Assembly (NCBI RefSeq): GCF_030687145.1
Contig: NZ_CP117460.1
Span: forward strand, 1,860,001 to 1,924,000
From: Pseudomonas sp. FP1742
Lineage (GTDB): Bacteria > Pseudomonadota > Gammaproteobacteria > Pseudomonadales > Pseudomonadaceae
Direction of reading: 5' to 3'
DNA length: 64,000 bases
Shown here piece by piece: positions 8,043 through 17,559 of this stretch. The notes below the pieces were generated by a model. That model did no database searches and had not been told where the DNA came from. It saw only the letters and a program-made list of their open reading frames with translations. Numbering within the stretch: position 1 is the first letter of the stretch; each line of letters opens with the position of its first letter. The position numbers and the translations under genes are program-made.

Positions 8043-11000
8043 CTACAACGGTAAATGCCGACTCAACAACGCTCGCAGTGCTGCCGGTTTAACCGGTTTG
8101 GCCAGGTAATCCAGGCCCGCGGCATGCACCTGGGCCATCATCTCCGGCCGTCCATCGGCACTGATCACCACCCCTGGCACCGGCTCGCCCAGTTGCGTGC
8201 GCAACCACGCCATCAAGTCGGTTCCGGTCTCGCCATCGTCCAGGTGGTAATCCACCAGCGCCAGCTGCGGGCGCATCCCGTCTTTGAGCAGCGTCGCACA
8301 TTCATCACGGTTGCGCGCGGTCCAGACCTGGCATCCCCAGCGCGTGAGCAGGCTGTTCATGCCAATCAGGATGCTGTCTTCGTTATCGATACACAGCACC
8401 TGCGCGCCGCCGAGTGAATGGCCATTGAGTTCGGCGACCTTGGCCGGTGTCGCGGTGTGTGCCCGAGCCAACGGCACACTGACACTGAATACACTGCCGC
8501 GCCCCGGCCAGGAACGCACACGCAAGGTGTGGCCCAGCACGCGACACAGCCCATCGGCAATCGCCAGGCCCAGGCCCAGGCCTTTCTCGGCACGGGTCTG
8601 GTGGCTGTCGAGGCGCTTGAATTCTTCGAAAATCACTTGCTGCTTGTCTTCCGGGATACCCGGCCCACGGTCCCAGACCTCCAGGCACAGCTCGCCGTTG
8701 CGTCGCCGAACGCCGAGTAGCACAGGCCCCTTGGCGTAGCGGAAGGCATTGGTCAGGAAGTTCTGCAGGATACGTCGCAGTAGCTTGATGTCGCTGTCGA
8801 TCCGTAGCGCGCTGCCCCTGACACGGAACTTCAGTCCCTGTTCCTGAGCCAGTGCCTTGAACTCGGCACCCAGCGTATGGAACAACTCGTTGAGTACAAA
8901 GGGCTTGCGATCAGGGGTGATCTTGCCGCTTTCCAGACGGGAAATATCCAGCAGATCGCTGATCAGGTCTTCGGCCGAGCGCAGTGAGCTGTCCAGGTGA
9001 TGAACCAGCTTCTGCGCTTCGCTGGACAAACCCTCTTCCTGATGGGAGAGGGCGGCAGAGAACAGCCGCGCGGCGTTCAGCGGTTGCATCAAGTCATGGC
9101 TGACGGCGGCCAGGAAACGGGTTTTCGACTGGTTGGCCGATTCGGCGATGCCCTTGGCTTCGGTCAGGGCAAGGTTGAGTTGCGACAGCTCGTGGGTCCG
9201 TTCGGCGACCCGTCGCTCAAGGCCTTCATTGGCTTCGGTCAGCGCCTGCTCGGCCTCGCGGAACGCGGTGATGTCGGTGAAACTCATGACGAAACCGCCG
9301 CCTGGCATCGGGTTGCCGATCAACTCGATCACTCGACCGTTGGGGAACAGTCGCTCGGAGGTGTGGGCCCGGCCCTGGCGCATCCAGTGCAAGCGGCGGG
9401 CGACGTGCACTTCCGCTTCGCCGGGGCCGCACAGGCCACGCTCGGCGTTGTAGCGAATGATGTCGGCAATTGGCCGGCCAACGCTGATCAGGCCGTCGGG
9501 GTAGTTGAACAGTTCAAGGTAACGCCGGTTCCAGGCCACCAGTTTCAGCGACTGGTCGACCACGCTGATGCCCTGGGTGATGTTTTCGATGGCGCCTTGC
9601 AGCAGGGCGCGGTTGAACTGCAGCACTTCCGAGGTTTCGTCGGCGATCCGTACGACATCCTCCAGCTGCATTTCCCGACCTTCGATGGCGGCTTTTACCA
9701 CCGCCCGGGTCGATGAGGCGCCAAGTACACCGGCCAGCAAGCGTTCGGTATGGGCGATCCATTCACCGTCGGCGTTCTGGTTCGGGTTGAAGCCTTTGCC
9801 CTGGCGGTAGGCGAAACGGATGAAGCTCTGACGGGCCCGTTCTTCGCCGACAAACCGGGCGGCCAGTTGCAGCAAATCATCGATCTGTACCGCCAGCATC
9901 GAGCGGGCACTGGGGCGGGCGCTGATTTCCTGGCCGATGAAGCGGCCGGCCTGCCAGTGTTCCGAAACCCGTGTACGTGACAGTACCGAGACCCAGGCGA
10001 ACAAGGTGAAGTTGCCCGCCAGGGATAGAACTACGCCTTGAGTCAGCGGCGTGATCGGCAGGTTCATCGGGTTGCTCTGCAGCCAGGCCAGGCCCGGAAA
10101 ACCGCTCAGGGGCAGGCCGAGACTTTTGGCGGCAATCGGCAACACCAGGGTGTAGAACCAGAGGAACGTCCCGGTGGCCAGCCCGGCGAACACGCCACGG
10201 CGGTTAGCCTGTTTCCAGTACAGCGCGCCGAGCATGGCCGGGGCCAGTTGGGTGACGGCGGCGAAGGCAATCTGGCCGATGGTCGCCAGGCTCGCGGTGG
10301 AGCCCAGCAGGCGATAACTGACATAAGCCAATAGCAGAATGACCACGATGCTGACCCGGCGCACCGAAAGCATCCACTGGCGGAACACTTCAAACGGCCG
10401 CTCGGCGGCGTTGCGCCGCAGCAGCCAGGGCAGCAACATGTCGTTGGAGAGCATGGTCGACAACGCCACGCTGGCCACGATCACCATGCCGGTTGCCGCC
10501 GAAGCACCGCCGATAAACGCCAACATCGCCAGGGCAGGGTGAGATTGGGCCAGGGGCAGGCTGATGACGAATGAGTCCGGCAGTACCGAACTGGGCAGCA
10601 TCATTTGACCGGCCAGCGCAATCGGCACCACAAACAACGCCGCCAGTGCCAGATAGGTCGGGAACACCCATTTGGCCAAACGCAGATCCTGGGGCTCGAT
10701 GTTTTCCACCACGGTCACGTGGAACTGCCGGGGCAGGCAGATGATCGCCATCATTGCCACGCCGGTCTGCACCACCATGGACGGCCAGTTGATGGTTTCC
10801 TTCCAATACGCTTCCAGGCGCGGGGCGAGCATGGCCTGGTCGAACAGGTCGTCGAAACCGTCGTAAAGACCATAGGTCACGAATGCGCCGACCGCGAGAA
10901 ATGCAAACAGCTTGACCAGCGATTCAAAGGCAATCGCCAGCACCATGCCGCGGTGGTGTTCCGTGGCGTCGAGGTTGCGGGTACCGAAAACGATGGTGAA

Positions 11001-11513
11001 CAGCGCCAGTACCAACGATACGATCAGCGCTGTGTCCTGGGCGCGTGTGCCCATGGCGTCGGCGCCGGCGCCGATCAACAGGTTCACGCCCAGCACGATG
11101 CCCTTGAGCTGCAAGGCGATGTAGGGCAGCACGCCGACCAGGCAGATCAGCGCCACCACCACCGCCAGCGATTGGGATTTGCCATAGCGGGCGGCGATGA
11201 AGTCGGCGATGGAGGTGATGTTTTCCTGCTTGCTGATCATCACCATTTTTTGCAGGACCCACGGCGCGCACACCAGCAGCAGGATCGGCCCGAGGTAGAT
11301 CGGCAGGAACGACCAGAGTTGCTCGGCGGCCTGGCCCACGGCGCCAAAGAACGTCCAGCTGGTGCAGTAAACGGCCAGCGACAGGCTGTACACCCAGGCA
11401 CGCATCCGTGGCGGCAACGGCGTGCTGCGACGGTCGCCGTAAAAGGCGATGGCGAACAGGATGGCCATATAGGCCAGGGCGACGGTGGCGATCAGCCCGA
11501 TGGACAGCGACAT
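8043..11513 (-). CDS. Transporter-fused hybrid sensor histidine kinase/response regulator
   Basis: 1156 residues. The ATG at 11513 has TGGAG six bases before it. The first about 490 residues are a multi-pass SSS (sodium/solute symporter) domain, as in CbrA; a PAS-like segment follows (ITQGISVVDQSLKLVAWN...), then a coiled linker. The kinase core has the H-box AAVSHDLMQPLN (His near 806), N-box LQNFLTNAFRYA (near 919) and G-box GLGLGLAIADG (near 978). A C-terminal receiver has the phospho-acceptor Asp in LVDYHLDD (near 1088) and the K of LAKPVKP. Length matches the SSS-PAS-HK-REC proteins of Pseudomonas rather than CbrA, which lacks the receiver. Input signal and output regulator are unknown; no response-regulator gene is adjacent. 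Confidence 0.9.
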   Translation of the reverse strand: MSLSIGLIATVALAYMAILFAIAFYGDRRSTPLPPRMRAWVYSLSLAVYCTSWTFFGAVGQAAEQLWSFLPIYLGPILLLVCAPWVLQKMVMISKQENITSIADFIAARYGKSQSLAVVVALICLVGVLPYIALQLKGIVLGVNLLIGAGADAMGTRAQDTALIVSLVLALFTIVFGTRNLDATEHHRGMVLAIAFESLVKLFAFLAVGAFVTYGLYDGFDDLFDQAMLAPRLEAYWKETINWPSMVVQTGVAMMAIICLPRQFHVTVVENIEPQDLRLAKWVFPTYLALAALFVVPIALAGQMMLPSSVLPDSFVISLPLAQSHPALAMLAFIGGASAATGMVIVASVALSTMLSNDMLLPWLLRRNAAERPFEVFRQWMLSVRRVSIVVILLLAYVSYRLLGSTASLATIGQIAFAAVTQLAPAMLGALYWKQANRRGVFAGLATGTFLWFYTLVLPIAAKSLGLPLSGFPGLAWLQSNPMNLPITPLTQGVVLSLAGNFTLFAWVSVLSRTRVSEHWQAGRFIGQEISARPSARSMLAVQIDDLLQLAARFVGEERARQSFIRFAYRQGKGFNPNQNADGEWIAHTERLLAGVLGASSTRAVVKAAIEGREMQLEDVVRIADETSEVLQFNRALLQGAIENITQGISVVDQSLKLVAWNRRYLELFNYPDGLISVGRPIADIIRYNAERGLCGPGEAEVHVARRLHWMRQGRAHTSERLFPNGRVIELIGNPMPGGGFVMSFTDITAFREAEQALTEANEGLERRVAERTHELSQLNLALTEAKGIAESANQSKTRFLAAVSHDLMQPLNAARLFSAALSHQEEGLSSEAQKLVHHLDSSLRSAEDLISDLLDISRLESGKITPDRKPFVLNELFHTLGAEFKALAQEQGLKFRVRGSALRIDSDIKLLRRILQNFLTNAFRYAKGPVLLGVRRRNGELCLEVWDRGPGIPEDKQQVIFEEFKRLDSHQTRAEKGLGLGLAIADGLCRVLGHTLRVRSWPGRGSVFSVSVPLARAHTATPAKVAELNGHSLGGAQVLCIDNEDSILIGMNSLLTRWGCQVWTARNRDECATLLKDGMRPQLALVDYHLDDGETGTDLMAWLRTQLGEPVPGVVISADGRPEMMAQVHAAGLDYLAKPVKPAALRALLSRHLPL

Positions 11514-11662
11514 GGGAACTCCAGGCAAAAGACATCCGGGATTGCACCCGGCCCAGACAGTCTCGCATGACCGCCCGAGTTAGTCAGTGTCGACCAAGGT
11601 CGTGGCGTGGCGGGGTGTCGCAGCTTGTGTATCAGTCAGATCCTTGGGGGCTTGTCGGGCCT

Positions 11663-11760
11663 CTTCGCGAGCAAGCCCGCTCCCACATTTTGTTCGCAGG
11701 CGCCCCCATTTTTTGTATTCACTGAAGATCAACTGTGGGAGCGGGCTTGCTCGCGAAGGC
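11663..11760. repeat. REP pair (BIME) 2
   Basis: Inverted REP cores 46 bases apart, between the kinase gene and the TetR gene. Confidence 0.9.
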
Positions 11761-11764
11761 GGCG

Positions 11765-12304
11765 TTACTGACTCAATGCAATATCGATCAACCGATGCAA
11801 CTCTTCAACCTCCAGCGCCTGCGCCGCAAACAGGATGCGAAACACCGTCGGTGCCACCACCATATTGATCAGCCGGTCGACACTTGGCCGTGGTTGATCG
11901 GGATAGCGATCCAGAATCGTCTGCAACTGCGCGCCAATGATCGTCACGCAATAGCCCGGCGTGGCACTGGATTGCACGTCGCGCATCATGTTGCGCCCGG
12001 GTTCGGAACTCATTTCGTCCAGATACTGTTCCGCCCAGGCCTGCACGTCCCCGCGCAGGCTGCCGGTATTGGCCGGCTCACTGTCGGGGCGCATGCGGGC
12101 GAGGGCGACGTCGGCCAGTAGCACTGACAAATCGCCCCAGCGCCGGTAAATGGTCGACGGCGTCACCCCGGCCCGGGCAGCGATTTGCGGCACGGTCAGG
12201 CTCGCCCGTTCCTGCTCTTCGAGGAGCGCGCGGACGGCCGAATGAATCGACTCTTGAACCCTGGCGCTGCGGCCACCAGGGCGTAAACCTTCTTTAATAG
12301 CCAT
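11765..12304 (-). CDS. TetR/AcrR-family transcriptional repressor
   Basis: 179 residues. The N-terminal helix-turn-helix is clear (LTVPQIAARAGVTPSTIYRRWGDLSVLLADVAL, about 36-68). The C-terminal ligand domain carries a TetR_C pattern seen in regulators of drug exporters. It is divergent from the MFS gene at 12396, with a perfect 18-bp inverted repeat in the 91-base gap, and so most likely represses that transporter and itself. The ligand cannot be predicted. Confidence 0.88.
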   Translation of the reverse strand: MAIKEGLRPGGRSARVQESIHSAVRALLEEQERASLTVPQIAARAGVTPSTIYRRWGDLSVLLADVALARMRPDSEPANTGSLRGDVQAWAEQYLDEMSSEPGRNMMRDVQSSATPGYCVTIIGAQLQTILDRYPDQPRPSVDRLINMVVAPTVFRILFAAQALEVEELHRLIDIALSQ

Positions 12305-12349
12305 ACGGCGGACCTTAACACAAAGAATTTGCTTTAAGCGTTTGCCAGT

Positions 12350-12394
12350 AGCACACTCCGCAAAAGCAAAAAATTAGCTTTTGCGGAGTGTGCT
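12350..12394. promoter_or_regulatory. Perfect 18-bp inverted repeat covering the MFS ribosome-binding site
   Basis: AGCACACTCCGCAAAAGC (12350-12367) and its exact complement GCTTTTGCGGAGTGTGCT (12377-12394) are separated by nine A/T bases. The right arm contains the GGAG (12385-12388) seven bases before the MFS start codon. It may be the TetR operator, an RNA hairpin that hides the ribosome-binding site, or both. Confidence 0.7.
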
Positions 12395-12395
12395 T

Positions 12396-13589
12396 ATGTC
12401 CCGTCTAACGTCAAACCGTTCCAGCCTGTGGTTTCTGGCGATCACCTTACTCAGTTTTCTCGCCGCTTCCACCGCGCCGACGCCTTTGTATCACTTGTAT
12501 CAGGAACACCTGCGGTTCTCGGCAGCGACGCTGACCCTGATTTTTGGCGTCTACGCCCTCAGCTTGCTGGCGGCGCTGCTCACGGTCGGTTCGCTCTCGG
12601 ATTATCTGGGACGCAAGCCGGTGATTTTTACCGCTGTGTTGCTGAACATGCTGGCGATGTTGCTGTTCATCAACGCCGACAGCGTCGCCTGGTTGATCGG
12701 TGCGCGAGTACTTCAGGGGTTTGCGACGGGAATGGCCACCGCTGTCTTGAGCGCGGCGTTGCTGGACACCGATCGCCAGCAAGGGCCGATGGTCAACAGT
12801 GTTGCGCCGTTGCTGGGCATGGCGATGGGTGCCATGGGCTGCGGTTTATTGGCCGAGTTTGCGCCTCTGCCGCTGCAATTGACCTATTGGGTATTGTTTG
12901 CGCTGTTTGTGATGCAAGCGCTGTACGTCTGGCGCCTGCCGGAAAGCGTCAGTCGACAACCGGGGGCCTGGGCTTCGCTGCGCCCGACCCTGCATGTGCC
13001 GATTCAGGCGCGGCGCATGTTGTGGCGCGTGCTGCCGATAGACCTCGCGGTGTGGGCGCTTGGCGGCTTTTTCGCCTCCCTGGCGCCGTCCCTGGTGCGG
13101 ACAGCCACCGGGTCCACGTCGAACCTGATTGGCGGTGCGACGGTGGCCGTGTTGACGGTGACCGGCGCCTCGATGATCTACACCTTGCGCAATCGGCCGG
13201 CCGACAAGGTCTTGCTGCTGGGCGCGAGCTTGCTGCCCGCAGGCGTCGCGCTGATTCTGCTGGCGGTCCACAGCGCCAGCCTGCCCTTGTTTTTCTTCGG
13301 CACGCTGGTGGCGGGCAGCGGATTCGGTACGGGTTTCCTTGGCGCCTTGCGCAGCATCGTGCCGCTGGCCTTGCCTCATGAGCGGGCCGGGTTGATGTCG
13401 GCGTTTTATGTGCTCAGTTATCTGGCGTTCTGCTTGCCGTCATTGCTGGCCGGTAATCTGACCCGCGCCTTTGGGCTGGTAGCGACCACTGACGGTTACG
13501 GCGCGGTACTGATCATCCTGTCGCTCGGTGCGCTGATCGGGTTGCTTCGTGAGCGGTCCGTCAAAGCCTGTGGCGTCGATGTCAGATGA
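12396..13589 (+). CDS. MFS transporter
   Basis: 397 residues with about twelve hydrophobic segments and the MFS motif A between helices 2 and 3 (GSLSDYLGRKPVI, about 68-80). GGAG at 12385-12388 supports the ATG at 12396. The first helix ends in AASTAPTPLYHLYQ, a pattern of the drug/sugar-efflux-like subgroup often paired with TetR genes in Pseudomonas. Inner-membrane export of a small toxic molecule is the likely role. Regulated by the divergent TetR protein (inferred from position and palindrome). Confidence 0.88.
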   Translation: MSRLTSNRSSLWFLAITLLSFLAASTAPTPLYHLYQEHLRFSAATLTLIFGVYALSLLAALLTVGSLSDYLGRKPVIFTAVLLNMLAMLLFINADSVAWLIGARVLQGFATGMATAVLSAALLDTDRQQGPMVNSVAPLLGMAMGAMGCGLLAEFAPLPLQLTYWVLFALFVMQALYVWRLPESVSRQPGAWASLRPTLHVPIQARRMLWRVLPIDLAVWALGGFFASLAPSLVRTATGSTSNLIGGATVAVLTVTGASMIYTLRNRPADKVLLLGASLLPAGVALILLAVHSASLPLFFFGTLVAGSGFGTGFLGALRSIVPLALPHERAGLMSAFYVLSYLAFCLPSLLAGNLTRAFGLVATTDGYGAVLIILSLGALIGLLRERSVKACGVDVR

Positions 13590-13631
13590 CCGTTAGCCTT
13601 GGCGCAGCCATTCATTTCGACGGACCGACCC

Positions 13632-13943
13632 ATGAAGATCATCCGCAGCAAATCCTTCACCGGTGACCGCGCCTGGGCGGCGCTGGACATCGCCAACATG
13701 AACGGTATCACCACCCGTTTGCACTGGACCGATCAGCCGTATAAATGGCACGTCAACGATGGCCAGGAAGTGTTCGTGGTGCTCGACGGTCAGGTGCAGA
13801 TGCGTTATCGCGAAGCAGGCCTGGAAAAAGAAACCCTGCTGGAGGTCGGCGATATTTTTTATGCCTCGGTGGGCACCGAACATGTCGCTCATCCCCAGGG
13901 CGTGGCGAGGATATTGGTGATCGAGACTGAAGGCAGCGTCTGA
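13632..13943 (+). CDS. Cupin-domain protein
   Basis: 103 residues from the ATG at 13632; a TTG at 13599 would add eleven. It is a single cupin barrel: WHVNDGQEVFVVLDGQVQM (motif 1, with one His and a Glu) and GDIFYASVGTEHVAHP (motif 2, with two His). The metal ligands are partly present, so a small metal-binding or sugar-binding role is possible. It lies 42 bases after the MFS gene on the same strand and may be co-transcribed. No specific reaction can be assigned. Confidence 0.78.
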   Translation: MKIIRSKSFTGDRAWAALDIANMNGITTRLHWTDQPYKWHVNDGQEVFVVLDGQVQMRYREAGLEKETLLEVGDIFYASVGTEHVAHPQGVARILVIETEGSV

Positions 13944-14049
13944 TGCTATATCTGCAAAACAGATAACAGTTAGAGATATTACCCGTTATATCGATATTCG
14001 ATTCGGATCTACGATGAGCTCCACCTCACGAGAGGACAGGAGTTCACCC

Positions 14050-15201
14050 ATGACCTGCACCCATAGCGTTAAACCCGGTATCAAACCGCTCAGTCATTTG
14101 CAGCACCCACGGGAGGCCATTCGCCAATTCACCCCCAACTGGTTCGCGGCGACCATGGGCACTGGTGTATTGGCGCTGGCGCTTGCGCAATTACCGGTGT
14201 CGACTCCCGGTCTGCATGCGTTGGCCGAAGGCTTGTGGCTGTTCAATATTGGCCTGTTTGTATTGTTCACGGCCATGTATGCCGCGCGTTGGGTATTGTT
14301 CTTCGACGAGGCGCGGCGGATTTTCGGCCACTCCACGGTTTCGATGTTTTTCGGCACCATTCCCATGGGGCTTGCGACCATCATCAATGGCTTTCTACTG
14401 TTCGGCCTGCCGCGTTGGGGGGATGGGGTGATCCATGTCGCCGAAGTGCTGTGGTGGCTGGATGTAGCGATGTCGCTGGCCTGCGGCGTGCTGATTCCCT
14501 ACATGATGTTCACCCGCCAGGAACACAGCATCGACCAGATGACTGCCGTCTGGCTGTTGCCGGTGGTGGCGGCGGAAGTGGCGGCTGCCAGTGGTGGTTT
14601 GTTGGCACCGCATCTGGTGGATGCGCATTCACAGTTAGTGGTGCTGGTCACCAGCTACGTACTCTGGGCTTTTTCCCTGCCGGTGGCGTTCAGCATTCTG
14701 ACCATCCTGTTGCTGCGCATGGCGTTGCATAAATTGCCCCACGAAAACATGGCCGCCTCGAGCTGGCTGGCCCTCGGCCCCATTGGTACCGGTGCGTTGG
14801 GCATGTTGCTGTTGGGCGCCGACGCGCCAGCGATCTTTGCCGCCAACGGTCTGCCGGGAATCGGTGAAATAGCCGAGGGGCTTGGACTGGTGGCCGGGAT
14901 CACGCTGTGGGGCTTCGGGTTCTGGTGGATGCTGATGGCGCTGCTGATCACCGTGCGTTACTTGCGCGCCGGTATCCCGTTCAACCTCGGCTGGTGGGGC
15001 TTCACTTTCCCGCTGGGTGTCTATGCTCTGACCACACTGAAACTGGCCGGCACCTTGAACCTGACGTTTTTCGGTGTCTTTGGTTGCGGGTTGGTGGCCA
15101 TGCTGGCGCTGATGTGGCTGATTGTTGCCAAACGTACGGTACAGGGTGCGTGGCGGGGTGAGTTGTTTGTCTCGCCGTGCATCGCAGGATTAAAGAAATA
15201 A
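14050..15201 (+). CDS. TDT-family transporter (TehA/SLAC1/Ssu1-like)
   Basis: 383 residues. AGGAG at 14037-14041 fits the ATG at 14050. About ten membrane helices; it begins with FTPNWFAATMGTGVLALAL, the signature start of the tellurite-resistance/dicarboxylate transporter family, and contains FGTIPMGLATIINGFLLFG. Members carry anions such as sulfite or C4-dicarboxylates or tellurite-related species. The upstream 100 bases are AT-rich and contain several half-palindromes (TATATCGATAT at 13988-13998) that could bind a regulator. Transported ion unknown. Confidence 0.85.
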   Translation: MTCTHSVKPGIKPLSHLQHPREAIRQFTPNWFAATMGTGVLALALAQLPVSTPGLHALAEGLWLFNIGLFVLFTAMYAARWVLFFDEARRIFGHSTVSMFFGTIPMGLATIINGFLLFGLPRWGDGVIHVAEVLWWLDVAMSLACGVLIPYMMFTRQEHSIDQMTAVWLLPVVAAEVAAASGGLLAPHLVDAHSQLVVLVTSYVLWAFSLPVAFSILTILLLRMALHKLPHENMAASSWLALGPIGTGALGMLLLGADAPAIFAANGLPGIGEIAEGLGLVAGITLWGFGFWWMLMALLITVRYLRAGIPFNLGWWGFTFPLGVYALTTLKLAGTLNLTFFGVFGCGLVAMLALMWLIVAKRTVQGAWRGELFVSPCIAGLKK

Positions 15202-15303
15202 CCGGCAAAGATTAGGTAATGTGTGTGGCCTGGATCGACGTTCGACATTCCAATAACAGTATCCACGCCACCCTCTACCAAAAAAATCAGGGACACATGG
15301 AAG

Positions 15304-17178
15304 ATGAGTCACCCCTCGCAGTTCACCTTGCTTCGCACTCGGCGCTTCCTGCCTTTTTTTGTCACACAGTCCCTCGGGGCCTTTAACGACAACATCTTCA
15401 AGCAGTCGCTGATCCTCGCCATTTTGTACAAGCTGACGATTGAGGGTGACCGCTCGATTTGGGTCAATCTGTGTGCGTTGCTGTTTATCCTGCCGTTCTT
15501 CCTGTTCTCGGCCCTGGCCGGGCAGTTCGGGGAGAAGTTCGCCAAGGACGCGCTGATCCGTCTGATCAAGCTCGGGGAAATTGTCATCATGGCAGTGGGC
15601 GCGGTCGGTTTCATGTTCGATCACTTGTCGCTGATGCTGGTGGCGCTGTTTGCCATGGGCACCCACTCGGCGCTGTTCGGGCCAGTGAAGTACTCGATCC
15701 TGCCCCAGGCCTTGCGCGAAGAAGAGCTGGTGGGCGGCAACGGGCTGGTGGAAATGGGCACCTTCCTGGCGATTCTCGCCGGGACGATTGGCGCCGGGAT
15801 CATGATGTCCGCCAGCAACTACGCGCCGGTGGTGTCCACGGCAATCGTCGGTATCGCGGTGCTCGGTTACCTCGCCAGCCGCAACATTCCCCGGGCAGCG
15901 GCGGCATCGCCGCAAATGCGCCTGAACTGGAACATCTTCAGTCAGTCCTGGGCCACCTTGAAACTGGGCCTGGGGCAAACCCCTGCGGTATCGCGTTCGA
16001 TCGTCGGCAACTCATGGTTCTGGTTTGTCGGGGCGATTTATCTGACGCAAATCCCGGCGTATGCCAAGGAATGGATGCACGGTGACGAGACCGTGGTGAC
16101 GCTGATTCTTACCGTGTTCTCGGTCGGTATCGCGCTGGGTTCGATGCTCTGCGAGAAACTCTCCGGGCGCAAAGTCGAGATCGGTCTGGTGCCGTTTGGC
16201 TCGTTCGGTCTGACGGTATTTGGCCTGCTGTTGTGGTGGCATTCCGGTGGGATTCCGGACAGCGTTGCCGGCCATGGCTGGCTCGAAATCCTTGGGTTCG
16301 GTCACACCTGGCTGCTGTTGATCGACATCCTCGGGCTGGGAGTCTTCGGCGGTTTCTACATCGTGCCGCTGTATGCGCTGATCCAGTCCCGCACCGTCGA
16401 GAACGAACGGGCCCGAGTGATCGCCGCCAACAACATTCTCAACGCCCTGTTCATGGTGGTGTCGGCGATTGTGTCGATCGTTTTGCTGAGCATCGCCAAG
16501 CTGTCGATCCCGCAGCTGTTCCTGGTGGTGTCGTTGCTGAACATCGGCGTCAACGCGTACATCTTCAAAATCGTCCCGGAATTCAGCATGCGCTTCATGA
16601 TCTGGCTGCTCGGCCATTCCATGTACCGCGTCGAGCATCGCAACCTGGAGCTGATCCCCGATGAGGGCCCCGCGCTGCTGGTTTGCAACCATGTATCGTT
16701 CGTCGATGCCTTGTTGATTGGTGGCGCGGTGCGTCGGCCGATTCGCTTTGTGATGTATTACAAAATCTACAACCTGCCGGTGCTGAACTTCATCTTCCGC
16801 ACGGCCGGGACAATTCCGATCGCCGGGCGTCAGGAAGACATTCAGATTTACGAAAAAGCCTTCGCCCGCATCGCCCAGTATCTGAAGGACGGTGAGCTGG
16901 TGTGCATATTCCCGGAAGGCAAGTTGACCGCTGATGGGGAGATCAACGAGTTCAAGGGCGGGCTGACGCGGATTCTCGAAGAAACGCCGGTGCCGGTGAT
17001 TCCGCTGGCCTTGCAGGGGTTGTGGGGGAGTTTCTTCAGCCGCGATCCGAACAAGGGCTTGTTCCGTCGGTTGTGGTCGCGGGTGACGTTGGTGGCGGGG
17101 CCGGCGGTGGCCGTTGAAGTGGCTGAGCCTGCGAAGTTGCAGGCGTTGGTGGGGGATTTACGTGGAGTCGTTAGATAG
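15304..17178 (+). CDS. Fused lysophospholipid flippase (LplT-like) and 1-acyl-sn-glycerol-3-phosphate acyltransferase (PlsC domain)
   Basis: 624 residues. The N-terminal about 430 residues are an MFS permease beginning RRFLPFFVTQSLGAFNDNIFKQSL, the LplT signature. The C-terminal part is a PlsC acyltransferase with NHVSFVDALL (the HX4D catalytic pair near 461) and FPEGKLTADGEINEFKGG (near 536). In E. coli, LplT and Aas are separate proteins that import and re-acylate lysophospholipids; here the flippase and acyltransferase are one chain, without the acyl-ACP synthetase domain of Aas. The gene stands alone. A membrane-repair role is inferred. Confidence 0.88.
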   Translation: MSHPSQFTLLRTRRFLPFFVTQSLGAFNDNIFKQSLILAILYKLTIEGDRSIWVNLCALLFILPFFLFSALAGQFGEKFAKDALIRLIKLGEIVIMAVGAVGFMFDHLSLMLVALFAMGTHSALFGPVKYSILPQALREEELVGGNGLVEMGTFLAILAGTIGAGIMMSASNYAPVVSTAIVGIAVLGYLASRNIPRAAAASPQMRLNWNIFSQSWATLKLGLGQTPAVSRSIVGNSWFWFVGAIYLTQIPAYAKEWMHGDETVVTLILTVFSVGIALGSMLCEKLSGRKVEIGLVPFGSFGLTVFGLLLWWHSGGIPDSVAGHGWLEILGFGHTWLLLIDILGLGVFGGFYIVPLYALIQSRTVENERARVIAANNILNALFMVVSAIVSIVLLSIAKLSIPQLFLVVSLLNIGVNAYIFKIVPEFSMRFMIWLLGHSMYRVEHRNLELIPDEGPALLVCNHVSFVDALLIGGAVRRPIRFVMYYKIYNLPVLNFIFRTAGTIPIAGRQEDIQIYEKAFARIAQYLKDGELVCIFPEGKLTADGEINEFKGGLTRILEETPVPVIPLALQGLWGSFFSRDPNKGLFRRLWSRVTLVAGPAVAVEVAEPAKLQALVGDLRGVVR

Positions 17179-17197
17179 TTGGTGACTTTGCGGGCGT

Positions 17198-17220
17198 CAT
17201 CGCGGGCTTGCCCGCGATGG
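17198..17220. repeat. Single REP-like palindrome
   Basis: CATCGCGGGCTTGCCCGCGATGG is self-complementary and is a variant of the REP core. It lies between two convergent genes (the fusion protein and sugE) and may end both transcripts. Confidence 0.75.
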
Positions 17221-17230
17221 CGTCAGAGGC

Positions 17231-17545
17231 CTAAGCGCTGACCTTGAGCCCAACCAGCCCGGTAATGATCAACGCCACACTGGCCAGCCGAAACAGTGCC
17301 ATGGATTCACCAAACAGAATGATCCCGGCGATCACCGTGCCCACCGCACCCACGCCGGTCCAGATCGCATAGGCCGTGCCCAGCGGCAATTCCTTCATGG
17401 CAAGGCCCAGCAGGCCAAGGCTGATGGCCATGGCGGCAACGGTCAGTGCGGTGGGAAGAGGGCGGCTGAAGCCGTCGGTGTATTTCAGGCCCACGGCCCA
17501 GCCGACTTCGAACAGGCCGGCAAAAAACAGAATGATCCAGGACAT
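17231..17545 (-). CDS. sugE: SMR-family guanidinium exporter SugE/Gdx
   Basis: 104 residues, four membrane helices, with the key Glu in helix 1 ([20 protein letters not shown], Glu13), which binds the cation in SMR proteins, and the family stretch [19 protein letters not shown]. The WAVGLK pattern is the Gdx (guanidinium) subtype rather than the multidrug EmrE subtype. It exports guanidinium in exchange for protons as a dimer in the inner membrane. A guanidine-II riboswitch lies directly upstream and supports this substrate. GGAGGT lies before the ATG inside the regulated leader. Confidence 0.92.
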   Translation of the reverse strand: MSWIILFFAGLFEVGWAVGLKYTDGFSRPLPTALTVAAMAISLGLLGLAMKELPLGTAYAIWTGVGAVGTVIAGIILFGESMALFRLASVALIITGLVGLKVSA

Positions 17546-17559
17546 TGGAGACCTCCATC

